A stretch of DNA of 64,000 nucleotides from Sediminitomix flava (lineage in GTDB: Bacteria; Bacteroidota; Bacteroidia; Cytophagales; Flammeovirgaceae): positions 888,379 to 952,378 of the forward strand of contig NZ_QGDO01000003.1 in NCBI RefSeq assembly GCF_003149185.1, read 5' to 3'. Positions 17,335 through 26,509 of the stretch are shown here, piece after piece. Each line of letters starts with the position of its first letter. Positions within the stretch are counted from its first letter, which is position 1. Under the pieces are notes generated by a model that saw only the letters and a program-made list of their open reading frames with translations, was not told where the DNA came from and did not search any database. The position numbers were made by a program, and so were the translations under genes.

Positions 17335-19191
17335 ATGAGCTGGAAAGAGAAAATAGACAGTGTCCTTTTTGGATGGAGAGATATTGCCTTTAAGTTCTTG
17401 TCTTGGGTAGTTACGCTAAACGTTATTTTAGGTTTTTACCTCCTTATATATAGGTATGGTTTTTTGCCAACTGATGATGAGATCTTTCTAATATTTAAAC
17501 AATTTGACGGCGTGTTCGCTGTATTTGTGTTTAATTATCTGATACGCTTGGTCTTTACTTCATACAGGCGAGAGTATATAAAAAATACAAAATGGGAGGG
17601 GATTTTAATAACCCTATTATTTATTCATGGTTCAATCAATTCCATATTTGAGGTAAAAGGTTTATACCTTTTAGCAGATTTGATTAACCCGAGTGGTAGC
17701 TTACGAACTTATCAGCATTTCCTTTCAATAGTCTTAGTTCTTCTAATAAATACTGAGGTAGCAAAATGGAGTACTAAACTGAGCAAACTATCAATTAAAC
17801 CTGCTACTACATTTATTCTTAGTTTTGTTCTATTGATTTTATTAGGTGCATTACTATTAATGATGCCTGCTGTAAATCATACTGAAAAAAGTCTAAATTT
17901 TATCGATGCCCTTTTTACTTCTACGAGTGCATCTTGTGTTACTGGTTTAGCAGTGGTAGACACTGGAATGTTCTTTAATTTGAAAGGTCAACTCATAATT
18001 CTGTTTTTGGCGCAGGTTGGAGGGATTGGTATAATTACTTTCGCTACATTCTTTGCAACATTCTTAACTCAAGGTGTAGGCTTGAAGCAACAACTTATGA
18101 TTCAAGATATGTTGAGTGGGGAAGATTTAGGCTCTGTGCGTCAACTTTTAACTAGAGTAGTTCTGCTTACATTATCAATCGAAGCACTTGGTACTATAGC
18201 GATATTTTTTAGTTGGGGAGAAGATTTAATTTTCAATTCGTTTGCTCAGAAAGTGTTTTATTCAATCTTTCATGGGATTTCAGCATTCTGTAATGCTGGC
18301 TTTAGCCTATTTCCAGATAGTTTAAACACATCAATGTTGTCAGATGCTACTGTGAATTTTAAAGTACCAGGTATGCATATTGATATTAGAAATATGTATG
18401 GACTGCATTTTGTAGTTGCAATTATTATTGTTTTAGGTAGTGTAGGTTTTTCAACTATTGGAGAAATTTTTTCTGTAAATAAAATAAAGAGAAAGATAAT
18501 GAAGCCTTGGAAGGCCTATCGATTAAGTACATCTATATCTTTAAAGGTTACAGGATTCTTATTATTGTTGGGTACGGTGGCTGTTTTGGTTTTAGAATTT
18601 GATAAAATGGAAAACCTAACATTTACAGAGGCCTTGATCACATCTTTTTTCCAATCGGTAACTACTCGTACTGCTGGTTTTAATTCCATGGACTTTGGTA
18701 GTATGCATACTTCTACATTAATCATTATGATGTTGCTGATGTTTATTGGTGCTTCTCCAGGTTCTACAGGAGGGGGGATTAAAACCACAACTATATATAT
18801 AATTGCAATTTCTGTTTATTCTAACATTACAGGGCAAGATAGAATCACAAAGGGGAGGAGGACAATCCCGAATGAAATATCTCTAAAAGCTGTTTCAATA
18901 TTCTTGTTTGCTTCTATGTATAATTTAATAGCCATTTTTCTTCTTTCAGTAACAGAAGAGTCTAATCCAGATATTTCTTTGTTGGAGTTAATGTTTGAGC
19001 AAACATCTGCGTTTTCAACTGCTGGATTAAGTATGGGAATCACTTCATCTGTGAGTACTCTTGGTAAACTAGTACTTATTTTATCGATGTATTTAGGTCG
19101 TGTAGGAACCCTAACCCTTGCCCTGGCATTGAGTACTCCCTCTAAATCAAATAAATACTTATATCCTGAAGAGGCTGTTATGGTTGGTTAA
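17335..19191 (+). CDS. TrkH/KtrB-family potassium transporter with extra N-terminal helices
   Basis: K+ uptake channel-like transporter. The four pore-loop repeats are visible: TSTSASCVTGLAVVDTG, GISAFCNAGFSLFPDS, SVTTRTAGFNSMDFGS and TSAFSTAGLSMGITS, each with the central glycine of the selectivity filter. At 618 residues it is longer than KtrB (about 450). The surplus is a block of about 150 N-terminal residues with four predicted helices ahead of the first repeat. The regulatory RCK protein (TrkA/KtrA) that normally gates such channels is not adjacent. Confidence 0.88.
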   Translation: MSWKEKIDSVLFGWRDIAFKFLSWVVTLNVILGFYLLIYRYGFLPTDDEIFLIFKQFDGVFAVFVFNYLIRLVFTSYRREYIKNTKWEGILITLLFIHGSINSIFEVKGLYLLADLINPSGSLRTYQHFLSIVLVLLINTEVAKWSTKLSKLSIKPATTFILSFVLLILLGALLLMMPAVNHTEKSLNFIDALFTSTSASCVTGLAVVDTGMFFNLKGQLIILFLAQVGGIGIITFATFFATFLTQGVGLKQQLMIQDMLSGEDLGSVRQLLTRVVLLTLSIEALGTIAIFFSWGEDLIFNSFAQKVFYSIFHGISAFCNAGFSLFPDSLNTSMLSDATVNFKVPGMHIDIRNMYGLHFVVAIIIVLGSVGFSTIGEIFSVNKIKRKIMKPWKAYRLSTSISLKVTGFLLLLGTVAVLVLEFDKMENLTFTEALITSFFQSVTTRTAGFNSMDFGSMHTSTLIIMMLLMFIGASPGSTGGGIKTTTIYIIAISVYSNITGQDRITKGRRTIPNEISLKAVSIFLFASMYNLIAIFLLSVTEESNPDISLLELMFEQTSAFSTAGLSMGITSSVSTLGKLVLILSMYLGRVGTLTLALALSTPSKSNKYLYPEEAVMVG

Positions 19192-19239
19192 AATATATAA
19201 ATGTACTTATGACGTTTATAAATCGCGTTATTTGATTGT

Positions 19240-19274
19240 AAAAAAGCCACTCATTTATTTGAGTGGCTTTTTTA
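19240..19274 (+). terminator. intrinsic terminator after the potassium transporter
   Basis: A perfect 14-bp stem (AAAAAAGCCACTCA with TGAGTGGCTTTTTT), 6-nt loop. Confidence 0.9.
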
Positions 19275-19625
19275 TTAGGAAATATTTAAAAACATAATAA
19301 AATCATTGACATAGGTTTGAAATAGAGTGGTTAGTCTCTAAAAAAATGAATTAAAAATCAAAAGTAGGGTTAAAATTTACCCTAAAAGATTAAAAAGTAA
19401 TTACTAAAAAATATTATTAAGTCATTTTTATACCCATAATTTTGATTTATGATAAAAATAAGATAATATTGAAACGTATTTAAGGTTAATCAATAAATAT
19501 TAAGCAATTCTAATGAAAGAAGCGTAAATGTTTCACTTATTATAATTTTTTTATATTCTGATTATCAATTTTGAAATACACAACTATCAAGAACTCTATC
19601 ATACTGCATCAAAATCAATTTAGAA
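19275..19625 (+). other. 351-bp AT-rich upstream region of amt, no gene seen
   Basis: No coding frame is evident. It contains an inverted repeat TAGGGT-N8-ACCCTA (19365-19384) and an exact TAnnTTTG match (TAATTTTG, 19437-19444) that could be a -7 box, though it would leave a leader of about 175 nt and has no good -33 partner. The run AAAGTAGGG at the repeat also occurs in the folD leader hairpin. Confidence 0.3.
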
Positions 19626-20957
19626 ATGAATTCTTTATTACTAACAGTCATTGAATCAACTAATACTTTAGCTTCTGAAGCAACAGTTGCCAATTTGGAA
19701 GCAACTGTTACTGCAATGAACCAACAAATGCAATCTATTTCACTTACATCTCACAATGTATGGATGATGGTCTCGACGGCATTGGTGTTTATTATGCACT
19801 TAGGTTTTGCAGGAGTTGAAGCAGGTTTTACTCAAGCTAAAAACACAGTAAACATTCTTTTTAAGAATACACTAACTCCAGCAGTAGGTTTATTGACTTA
19901 CGGTTTTATTGGATTCAACTTGATGTATCCTACAGTAGAAGGGAATGGATTTTTTACTTGGTCAGGTTTCGGAATTGGTCTTGGAGCCGATTATATAGCT
20001 GAAACTTACGCGGATGGCCATTATACATATTGGACAGACTTTTTATTCCAAGGGATGTTCGCAGCAACTGCTGCAACTATTGTCTCTGGAGCTGTCGCGG
20101 AAAGAATTAGAATAAGCGGATACTTTATTTTTACACTACTTTTTGTTGGTTTAGTTTATCCTATAACTGGTATGTGGCACTGGGGTGCTGGTTTCCTTTC
20201 TCAAATGGAAACACCATTCGTAGACTTTGCAGGCTCAACTTTGGTTCACTCAGTTGGTGGATGGGGCGCACTAGCAGGTATTATCGTGCTGGGACCGAGA
20301 ATTGGTAAATATGTAGATGGTAAAGTAATTGGTAAACCAGGTTCAAGTGTACCATTAGCAACTATCGGAGTATTCCTTTTGTGGTTAGGTTGGTTCGGAT
20401 TTAATGGCGGATCAGTATTGTCTGCTAATCCGGATGCTGTTTCTTTGGTGTTAGTTACAACATCAATGGCTGGTGCAGCTGGTGCAATCGGAGGATATCT
20501 TTCAGGGTATTTTGCTTTGAAAAGACTTGATCTGGGGATGGTTTTGAATGGTATTCTTGCTGGTCTAGTAGGTGTTACCGCTGGAGCTGATATCATGAGT
20601 CCTGCAGAATCTGTAGTTATCGGATTTATTTGTGGTAATGTAGTGGTATTTGCTTCAATAGGAATGGATAAGTTAAGATTAGATGACTGTGTGGGAGCAG
20701 TACCTGTACACTTGGTTTGTGGAACACTAGGAACCCTTGCTTGTGGTGTGTTAGGTCAAAAGGCTGGTATTGATCAGTTTATCTCTCAGTTAATTGGTGT
20801 AGGGTGTTACGGTTTTGTAGCATTTACTTCAGCATTCATCATCTTTAAAGTAATAGATAAAACACGTGGTCTAAGAGTTTCTCCAGAACATGAAAAAACT
20901 GGACTTGACAGACACGAACATGGTATGCGTGGTTACACATTGACATACGACGAATAA
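19626..20957 (+). CDS. amt: ammonium transporter
   Basis: This is an Amt/Rh-type trimeric channel that brings in ammonium. The 443-residue protein has about eleven membrane helices and the expected conductance residues: D200 in VDFAGSTLVH, and the twin pore histidines H208 and H362 (VPVHLVCGTLG). The first 45 residues are a non-conserved leader with little hydrophobicity. Its helix-1 region (FIMHLGFAGVEAGFTQAKN) differs from the commoner FYGGLVR form. No PII gene (glnK) is next to it. A structured spacer and then type III glutamine synthetase follow, so nitrogen uptake and assimilation are paired. Confidence 0.94.
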   Translation: MNSLLLTVIESTNTLASEATVANLEATVTAMNQQMQSISLTSHNVWMMVSTALVFIMHLGFAGVEAGFTQAKNTVNILFKNTLTPAVGLLTYGFIGFNLMYPTVEGNGFFTWSGFGIGLGADYIAETYADGHYTYWTDFLFQGMFAATAATIVSGAVAERIRISGYFIFTLLFVGLVYPITGMWHWGAGFLSQMETPFVDFAGSTLVHSVGGWGALAGIIVLGPRIGKYVDGKVIGKPGSSVPLATIGVFLLWLGWFGFNGGSVLSANPDAVSLVLVTTSMAGAAGAIGGYLSGYFALKRLDLGMVLNGILAGLVGVTAGADIMSPAESVVIGFICGNVVVFASIGMDKLRLDDCVGAVPVHLVCGTLGTLACGVLGQKAGIDQFISQLIGVGCYGFVAFTSAFIIFKVIDKTRGLRVSPEHEKTGLDRHEHGMRGYTLTYDE

Positions 20958-20975
20958 GATATTGAGGTAGACTAC

Positions 20976-21043
20976 TCTCATCCTGCGGATATGCCTCTTA
21001 AGAAATCAAACTTAATGTTACTTGATTAGGTGCAGCGATGAGA
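20976..21043 (+). ncRNA. candidate structured RNA between amt and glnN
   Basis: One long imperfect hairpin can be drawn. P1 pairs TCTCATCCTGC (20976-20986) with GCAG/C/GATGAGA (21032-21043, one bulged C). P2 pairs GCCT (20993-20996) with AGGT (21028-21031). P3 pairs AATCAA (21004-21009) with TTGATT (21022-21027), closing a 12-nt loop. The 3' side is paired continuously over 22 nt while the 5' side has two bulges of 6-7 nt. No Rfam family was recognised. It could be a leader or attenuator for glnN or a processed small RNA. Confidence 0.45.
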
Positions 21044-21045
21044 AG

Positions 21046-21076
21046 AAGGGAGACCGATTAGTCACGGTCTTCCCTT
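21046..21076 (+). terminator. hairpin between amt and glnN, terminator- or attenuator-like
   Basis: An 11-bp GC-richer stem with one bulged T (AAGGGAGACCG with CGGTCTTCCCTT), 8-nt loop. It is followed by only a weak T-tract, so termination may be partial. Confidence 0.55.
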
Positions 21077-21154
21077 ACTTCAAAATTTTATCTTTAGACT
21101 AGCTCATAATACACTTAAACATATACATACTTTTTAACACCTAAACAAGTACTA

Positions 21155-23299
21155 ATGACTAATTTAAGACTTAATGCGATTGAGGTATCTCAACAGAGAA
21201 GTAAAGAAAAACTTACTTCTAAGAAGTATTCAGAGTTTTTCGGAGAGAACTCATTCGGTCTTTCAGACATGAAACAAACTCTTGCACCTGCTATTTATGA
21301 AAAGGTAGTAGCTGCTATTGAGAATGGAGAAAAAGTAAGTCAAGAAACTGCAGAGGCTGTCGCTGCTGTATTGAAGCAATGGGCATTGGATAAAGGTGCT
21401 ACTCACTGTACACACTGGTTTCAACCTTTGACAGGTTCTGCTGCAGAGAAGCATGATTCATTCTTCGATGCTCACAAAGGTATTGAAAAATTCTCTGGTG
21501 AAACTCTTCTTCAACAAGAGCCAGACGCATCTTCTTTCCCTAACGGTGGTATCAGATCTACTAACATGGCAAGAGGATATACTGTATGGGATCCTTCATC
21601 TCCAGCATTTATCGTAGATGAAACTCTTTGTATTCCTACAGTATTCGTTTCATACACTGGTGAAACTCTTGACTACAAAGCACCTCTTTTGAAAACAGTA
21701 GATGCAGTATCTAACGCTGCTGCTGATGTTGCTAAATATTTTGATGAAAATGTAACTAAAGTATCTGCTTCATTGGGTTGTGAGCAAGAATACTTTGTAA
21801 TTGATAAAGCATTCTATGCTGCTCGTCCTGACTTGTACATGACAGGTAGAACTCTATTTGGTGCTAAGCCTCCAAAAGGACAGCAGTTAGATGATCACTA
21901 CTTCGGTTCTATTGCTCCAAGAGTATTCGAATTCATGAAAGATTTCGAAGCTAGAGCTTTAGCATTGGGTATTCCAGTAAGTACTCGTCACAACGAGGTA
22001 GCTCCTGGTCAGTTCGAGGTAGCTCCTGTATACGAAGAAATCAACGTAGGTGTAGACCACAACTTGTTGATGATGGACGTAATGCAGAAATGTGCAGATG
22101 AGCATGATTTGAAAGTTCTTCTTCACGAAAAGCCATTCGCAGGATTGAACGGTTCAGGTAAGCACAACAACTGGTCTTTGATTACTGATACTGGTCGTAA
22201 CCTATTCAAACCAGAGAACAGCTTGTATTTCTTGACTTTCTTGGTGAATACTTTGAAAGCAGTACACAACAGAGCTGATGTTTTGAGAGCTTCTATTGCA
22301 TCTGTTGGTAATGATCACAGACTTGGAGCAAACGAAGCACCTCCAGCAATTATCTCTGTATTCTTAGGTTCAACTTTGACAGCATTTTTGGATGAAGTAG
22401 AAGCTACAGGTATCATTAGCTTGGATGATTCAGATTCTACTTACGTTGATTTGGGTATCAACAAGATTCCAGCAATGAAGTTGGATAACACTGACCGTAA
22501 CAGAACTTCTCCATTCGCATTTACTGGTAATAAATTCGAATTTAGAGCTGTAGGTTCAACAGCTAACTGTGGTACTCCAATGACTGTATTGAATACAATC
22601 ATGGCTGAGCAATTGCAAAACTTCAAAACGGAGGTTGATGCATTGATCGCTCAGGGTGCTGACAAAGAAGCTGCTATCAAAGATGTATTGGTAAGATACA
22701 TTACTGAAACTAAAGCTATCCGTTTCGAAGGTGACGGTTACTCGCAAGAGTGGGTTGAAGAGGCTGAAAGAAGAGGTCTTTCAAACGTTAAAGATACTCC
22801 TAATGCATTAGACTTCTTCGTGACTCCTGAGTCAATCGAGATGTTTAGCAAAATGGGAATCTTCTCAGAAAAAGAAATCGTTGCAAGACACGATGTATGG
22901 AGCGAAATCTACGCTACTAAGTTGACTATTGAGACTGAAGTAATGAATGAGATCGCGATTAACAAAGTGATTCCTGCAGCTGCAAGATATATGAAACAAC
23001 TTTCAGATACAGCAAAAGGTATGAAGGAAGTAGGTGTAGATGCTAGCGGTATCGTAACTACTATCACTGAGCTTTCTGCTGCTGTAACGCAAGTTAAAGA
23101 TCACGCAACAGCTATGGCTGCTGAATTAGAAAACGTTCTTGCTATTGAGGATGTTTCTGAGCAAGCTAAAGCATTGTGTAAAAATGTTAAAGGATTGCAC
23201 CATGATGCAATTCGTGAGGCTGTTGATAAACTTGAGTTGTTAGTAGACGACGCAGAGTGGCCTCTACCAAAGTACAGTGAAATGTTGTTCCTTAAATAA
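21155..23299 (+). CDS. glnN: glutamine synthetase, type III
   Basis: ATP-dependent ligation of ammonium to glutamate. Length (714 residues) and sequence identify the large GSIII class rather than the 450-residue GSI. The N-terminal region reads SKEKLTSKKYSEFFGENSFG, the substrate region has HCTHWFQPLTGSAAEKHDSF, and the metal and nucleotide sites include SLGCEQEYFVID, FEVAPVYEEINVGVDHN and GSGKHNNWS. A C-terminal helical region (about 600-700) is typical. Its codon choice is visibly more biased than that of the neighbours, suggesting high expression. It has its own strong terminator. Confidence 0.95.
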   Translation: MTNLRLNAIEVSQQRSKEKLTSKKYSEFFGENSFGLSDMKQTLAPAIYEKVVAAIENGEKVSQETAEAVAAVLKQWALDKGATHCTHWFQPLTGSAAEKHDSFFDAHKGIEKFSGETLLQQEPDASSFPNGGIRSTNMARGYTVWDPSSPAFIVDETLCIPTVFVSYTGETLDYKAPLLKTVDAVSNAAADVAKYFDENVTKVSASLGCEQEYFVIDKAFYAARPDLYMTGRTLFGAKPPKGQQLDDHYFGSIAPRVFEFMKDFEARALALGIPVSTRHNEVAPGQFEVAPVYEEINVGVDHNLLMMDVMQKCADEHDLKVLLHEKPFAGLNGSGKHNNWSLITDTGRNLFKPENSLYFLTFLVNTLKAVHNRADVLRASIASVGNDHRLGANEAPPAIISVFLGSTLTAFLDEVEATGIISLDDSDSTYVDLGINKIPAMKLDNTDRNRTSPFAFTGNKFEFRAVGSTANCGTPMTVLNTIMAEQLQNFKTEVDALIAQGADKEAAIKDVLVRYITETKAIRFEGDGYSQEWVEEAERRGLSNVKDTPNALDFFVTPESIEMFSKMGIFSEKEIVARHDVWSEIYATKLTIETEVMNEIAINKVIPAAARYMKQLSDTAKGMKEVGVDASGIVTTITELSAAVTQVKDHATAMAAELENVLAIEDVSEQAKALCKNVKGLHHDAIREAVDKLELLVDDAEWPLPKYSEMLFLK

Positions 23300-23334
23300 A
23301 ACTAGTTTTTCATTGTGTTGATGCGCTAACAAAG

Positions 23335-23365
23335 GCGGTCCTTCTTAAGGACCGCTTTTTTCTTT
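23335..23365 (+). terminator. intrinsic terminator of glnN
   Basis: Stem GCGGTCCTT with AAGGACCGC, 3-nt loop, then TTTTTTCTTTT. Confidence 0.9.
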
Positions 23366-23477
23366 TATACCTATCAAGCCAATAGAATCATTTATTCATA
23401 GTATATTGTGCTATTGTATTTAAAAACAAACTTGTGTTTTATCTGGTAATTGAGACGAATAGGAAATAAGAAAAGTG

Positions 23478-23975
23478 ATGTATCAGAAATATCAGAGAGA
23501 ATATAGTTATAAAGAGTTACTACATAAAGCAGCTTCATATAGCGCATACCAAGATCGGTCTGTTTTTGATGTAGAACAGAAGTTGAAAACATGGAATGCT
23601 TCTGAAGATGATATCAATAAAATATTAGATAAGCTTATCTCAGAAAAATATCTGGATGAAGAGCGTTTTGCCCTATCTTTTGCAAGAGGTAAATTGAAAG
23701 GAAATAAATGGGGGAAAAGAAAAATTTCGATTGCACTTCAACAGAAAAAGATAGGAAAAACGATTATTCAAAAAGCACTTAGTTCTTTGGATGCTGAGTT
23801 ATATTGGGATATTTTAATTAAAGTATCTGAACAAAAGTGGAATTCATTAGCTAAAGAGAAAGATGAACGAGTAAAAAAGTATAAATTACTTCAATTTTTG
23901 CTTGGGAGGGGATTTGAATCTGATTTAAATCAGGAAGCTTATTTACATCTTTTAAATACGAATAATGATGAATAA
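23478..23975 (+). CDS. recX: RecX-family regulatory protein
   Basis: RecX binds RecA filaments and modulates recombination. This 165-residue protein is all-helical with the three-helix repeat pattern: LLHKAASYSAYQDRSVFDVEQKL, then ILDKLISEKYLDEERFALSFARGKLKGNKWGKRKI, the segment most characteristic of RecX. A GTG lies directly before the chosen ATG. RecA is not in the window. It leads a short group with a TPR protein and a DUF4834 protein; why these are together is unknown. Confidence 0.85.
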   Translation: MYQKYQREYSYKELLHKAASYSAYQDRSVFDVEQKLKTWNASEDDINKILDKLISEKYLDEERFALSFARGKLKGNKWGKRKISIALQQKKIGKTIIQKALSSLDAELYWDILIKVSEQKWNSLAKEKDERVKKYKLLQFLLGRGFESDLNQEAYLHLLNTNNDE

Positions 23976-24034
23976 GTTAAATCAATAATTATTTCGCCCT
24001 GTTTAATAAATGCATCATAAACCAATAGAAAAAT

Positions 24035-25276
24035 ATGAGTTGGAAATCGAAGTTAGGTCTATTCTTTTGGATTTTGACTTTTTCTTATTTTACATCCTTA
24101 AATGTGTCTGCACAAATTTCAAGATTACCAAAACTTGAAGATGTAGATATGTTAATCTCTAATATGAATGTTCAGATAGAGATTAATTCAGGGATAGATT
24201 ATATGTACAACTTCGACTTTGCTTTGGCTGAAGGGCAGTTTAAATGGCTTAAATCACATTATCCAGAACACCCATTACCTCATTTTTTAATGGGTTTGAG
24301 TAATTGGTGGAAATTAATGCCCAATATAGAAGATCAAACATATGATAAAGAGCTGCTGAATTATATGGATGCTTCTATTAAATATTCAGAGAGGATATTA
24401 AAAAAGGATAAAGAAAATCCTGAAGCAATTTTTTTCTTAGCTGCTTCATGGGGCTTTAAAGGAAGGCTTTACTCTGAGCGTAAGATGTGGACGAAAGCTG
24501 CTGCTGCAGGTAATAAAGCATTGGACTATGTGGAGAAAGCTAAAAAGCTGAAGTCTGGAGATAATAATATTGAACTATTATTTGGTGATGCTCTTTTCAA
24601 TTATTTTGCTCCTTGGATTCGAGATAATTACCCAATGCTAAAACCAATTATGTGGTTTTTTGATGACGGTAATATGGAACTTGGTTTGGAGCAAATGGAA
24701 AAAGTTGGACGTGAAGCTTTCTATACCCGAATTGAGGCAATGTATTTCTTAATGAGAATTCATTCTGCTGGGGATGAATTGTCAGATATGAAAAGGGCCG
24801 TTCAACTTTCGGAGTATTTACATAATAAATATCCTAATAACCCTTATTTCCATAGGTACTATGCTCGTATGCTATATATGACAGGGAAGTTTTCAAGACT
24901 AGAACCGGTTTGTTTAGATATCATCGAGAGAATAGACAATAATCAAGTAGGTTACGAAGCTATAAGCGGACGATATGCTAGTTTTTACCTTGGTTCGGTT
25001 TATCAAGGTAGGTTGTGGAATCCAACAAAAGCAAAATACTTCTATCAGAGAGCGATAGATTTTTCAAAAGAAATAAAAGCTATGGACTCTGGGTATTGTT
25101 TACATTCTGCTGCAGCTTTAGGTAAAATGTATATCAAAGAAAATAAATTTGATATGGCAGAGCCTTATTTCAAACTAATTAAAGAAAATGCTTCGAAGAA
25201 ACATTCTACCTATAAAGCATACAAAAGCTTTAAAAAGGATTACAAGAAGTGGAAAAGAAATGAGGCTAATAGTTAA
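24035..25276 (+). CDS. exported TPR-like protein
   Basis: This 413-residue protein begins with a signal peptide (hydrophobic 8-24, cleavage after VSAQ at about 28). The rest is helical with scattered TPR-like units, for example FALAEGQFKWLKSHYPEHPLPHFLMG, AIFFLAASWGFKGRLYSERKMWTKAAAAG and FDMAEPYFKLIKENA. It is tryptophan- and tyrosine-rich and very basic at the C-terminus (ending KKWKRNEANS). It lies 59 bp after recX. Role unknown; probably periplasmic or outer-membrane associated. Confidence 0.75.
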   Translation: MSWKSKLGLFFWILTFSYFTSLNVSAQISRLPKLEDVDMLISNMNVQIEINSGIDYMYNFDFALAEGQFKWLKSHYPEHPLPHFLMGLSNWWKLMPNIEDQTYDKELLNYMDASIKYSERILKKDKENPEAIFFLAASWGFKGRLYSERKMWTKAAAAGNKALDYVEKAKKLKSGDNNIELLFGDALFNYFAPWIRDNYPMLKPIMWFFDDGNMELGLEQMEKVGREAFYTRIEAMYFLMRIHSAGDELSDMKRAVQLSEYLHNKYPNNPYFHRYYARMLYMTGKFSRLEPVCLDIIERIDNNQVGYEAISGRYASFYLGSVYQGRLWNPTKAKYFYQRAIDFSKEIKAMDSGYCLHSAAALGKMYIKENKFDMAEPYFKLIKENASKKHSTYKAYKSFKKDYKKWKRNEANS

Positions 25277-25323
25277 GAGTCTGCAAATCTTTGTAAAACA
25301 TGAAGATTTTTAGAAACTCTTTC
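25275..25323 (+). terminator. possible terminator after the TPR gene
   Basis: Two stacked stems: AAGAGT with ACTCTT and, inside, AAATCTT with AAGATTT, followed by a T-rich run. The loops are loose, so this is less certain than the others. Confidence 0.4.
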
Positions 25324-25376
25324 TTAGTTAAAACCGTATTATTGTTTACTAGCAAAGAAAAAGTAAAAAGATATAT

Positions 25377-25691
25377 ATGTTATTGAAAGTACTTTTATTC
25401 TGTATAATTGGATTTTATGTATTCGCTCGTTTCTCAGGATATATTTTCCGTTTTATTTATAGAATGTTTGGAGATAAGATCATAGCAAAACTTCAAAGAG
25501 AGTTTGCTAAGAATCAAAATTTCCAGAATCATTATTACCAACAAACAGGTTCTGATAATCGTAATGCGAATAAGAACGAAGGAGATATAACTATTACTTA
25601 TGATCACCCAAAATCTGATGACCGTGTAAAAAAATATACATGGGACTCGAAAAAAGATCGAGGTGATTACGTGAGTTTTGAAGATGTTTAA
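25377..25691 (+). CDS. DUF4834 family small membrane protein
   Basis: This 104-residue protein has one or two N-terminal membrane segments (LLKVLLFCIIGFYVFARFSG) and then a hydrophilic tail rich in Asn, Asp and Lys. It ends with DHPKSDDRVKKYTWDSKKDRGDYVSFEDV-type acidic/aromatic sequence, which matches Bacteroidota DUF4834 proteins. Function unknown. It converges on kdsB and shares a bidirectional terminator with it. Confidence 0.75.
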   Translation: MLLKVLLFCIIGFYVFARFSGYIFRFIYRMFGDKIIAKLQREFAKNQNFQNHYYQQTGSDNRNANKNEGDITITYDHPKSDDRVKKYTWDSKKDRGDYVSFEDV

Positions 25692-25706
25692 TAAAATATA
25701 AGCTTA

Positions 25707-25746
25707 AAAAAAGAGTGTTTCAGTTAAATCTGAAACACTCTTTTTT
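25707..25746. terminator. bidirectional terminator between the DUF4834 gene and kdsB
   Basis: A perfect 17-bp stem (core AGAGTGTTTCAG), 6-nt loop, with A-run and T-run on both sides. The kdsB stop codon overlaps its edge. Confidence 0.92.
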
Positions 25747-26488
25747 ATTTGTCGAGCATTTTTCTTGCTTTCTCTAAATCTTCAGGGGTGTCAATCCCAA
25801 TATTTTCGTGTTTTGTAAATCCAACTCTGATAGAATACCCATTTTCTAACCATCTCAATTGCTCCAAGGATTCTACTTTTTCTAAATCAGAAGGACTTAG
25901 TGTAGTTATTTCTTCTAATACTTTAGCTCTATACCCATAAATACCTAGGTGTTTAAAATAATCATGTTTTTCTATCCATTCGTTTTTCTCAGTTGTATTA
26001 CGTTGAAATGGGATAGGAGAGCGGCTAAAGTACAGTGCTTTTTGTTGGTTATCCAAAACAACTTTCACTGCATTTGGATCAAATAGCGTTTCGGATGATT
26101 TAATCTTAACAGCTAATGTAGCAATATCAGTCCCATCTTGTTCTAAAAGGTTTGCTAGTAGATCAATCTCATTTGGGTCAATGAAAGGTTCGTCACCTTG
26201 AATATTGATGATATAGTCGAAATCTAATTTTGTGTTGATTAGAGCTTCGTAACATCTATCCGTACCACTCTGATGATTTTCATTTGTCATCACAACCTCA
26301 CCTCCGAAGTCAATAACATGTTGAAAAATTTCTTGATGGTCAGTTGCTACTACAACATGGTCTAAGGTCTTAGCTTTTTTAGCTTGTTCATAAACTCTCT
26401 GTAAAACACTTTTCCCCTTTAAGTCGGCAAGTGGTTTTGCTGGGAATCTTGTAGATGCATATCTAGCTGGAATGATACCTAGTTTCAT
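25745..26488 (-). CDS. kdsB: 3-deoxy-manno-octulosonate cytidylyltransferase
   Basis: KdsB activates Kdo as CMP-Kdo for the inner core of lipopolysaccharide. The 247-residue protein starts MKLGIIPARYASTRFPAKPL and contains VVVATDHQEI, NENHQSGTDRCYEAL and INIQGDEPFI, the nucleotide- and Mg-binding signatures of the family. It confirms a Gram-negative envelope. It is 21 bp downstream of the ABC ATPase gene and probably read with it. Confidence 0.95.
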   Translation of the reverse strand: MKLGIIPARYASTRFPAKPLADLKGKSVLQRVYEQAKKAKTLDHVVVATDHQEIFQHVIDFGGEVVMTNENHQSGTDRCYEALINTKLDFDYIINIQGDEPFIDPNEIDLLANLLEQDGTDIATLAVKIKSSETLFDPNAVKVVLDNQQKALYFSRSPIPFQRNTTEKNEWIEKHDYFKHLGIYGYRAKVLEEITTLSPSDLEKVESLEQLRWLENGYSIRVGFTKHENIGIDTPEDLEKARKMLDK

Positions 26489-26509
26489 ATAGAGGTTTGA
26501 TTAAATTGT

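Noticed and set aside
20246-20596. 116-codon minus-strand frame inside amt
   Set aside because: Proline/alanine-rich antisense shadow of the amt codons; no start context or domain.
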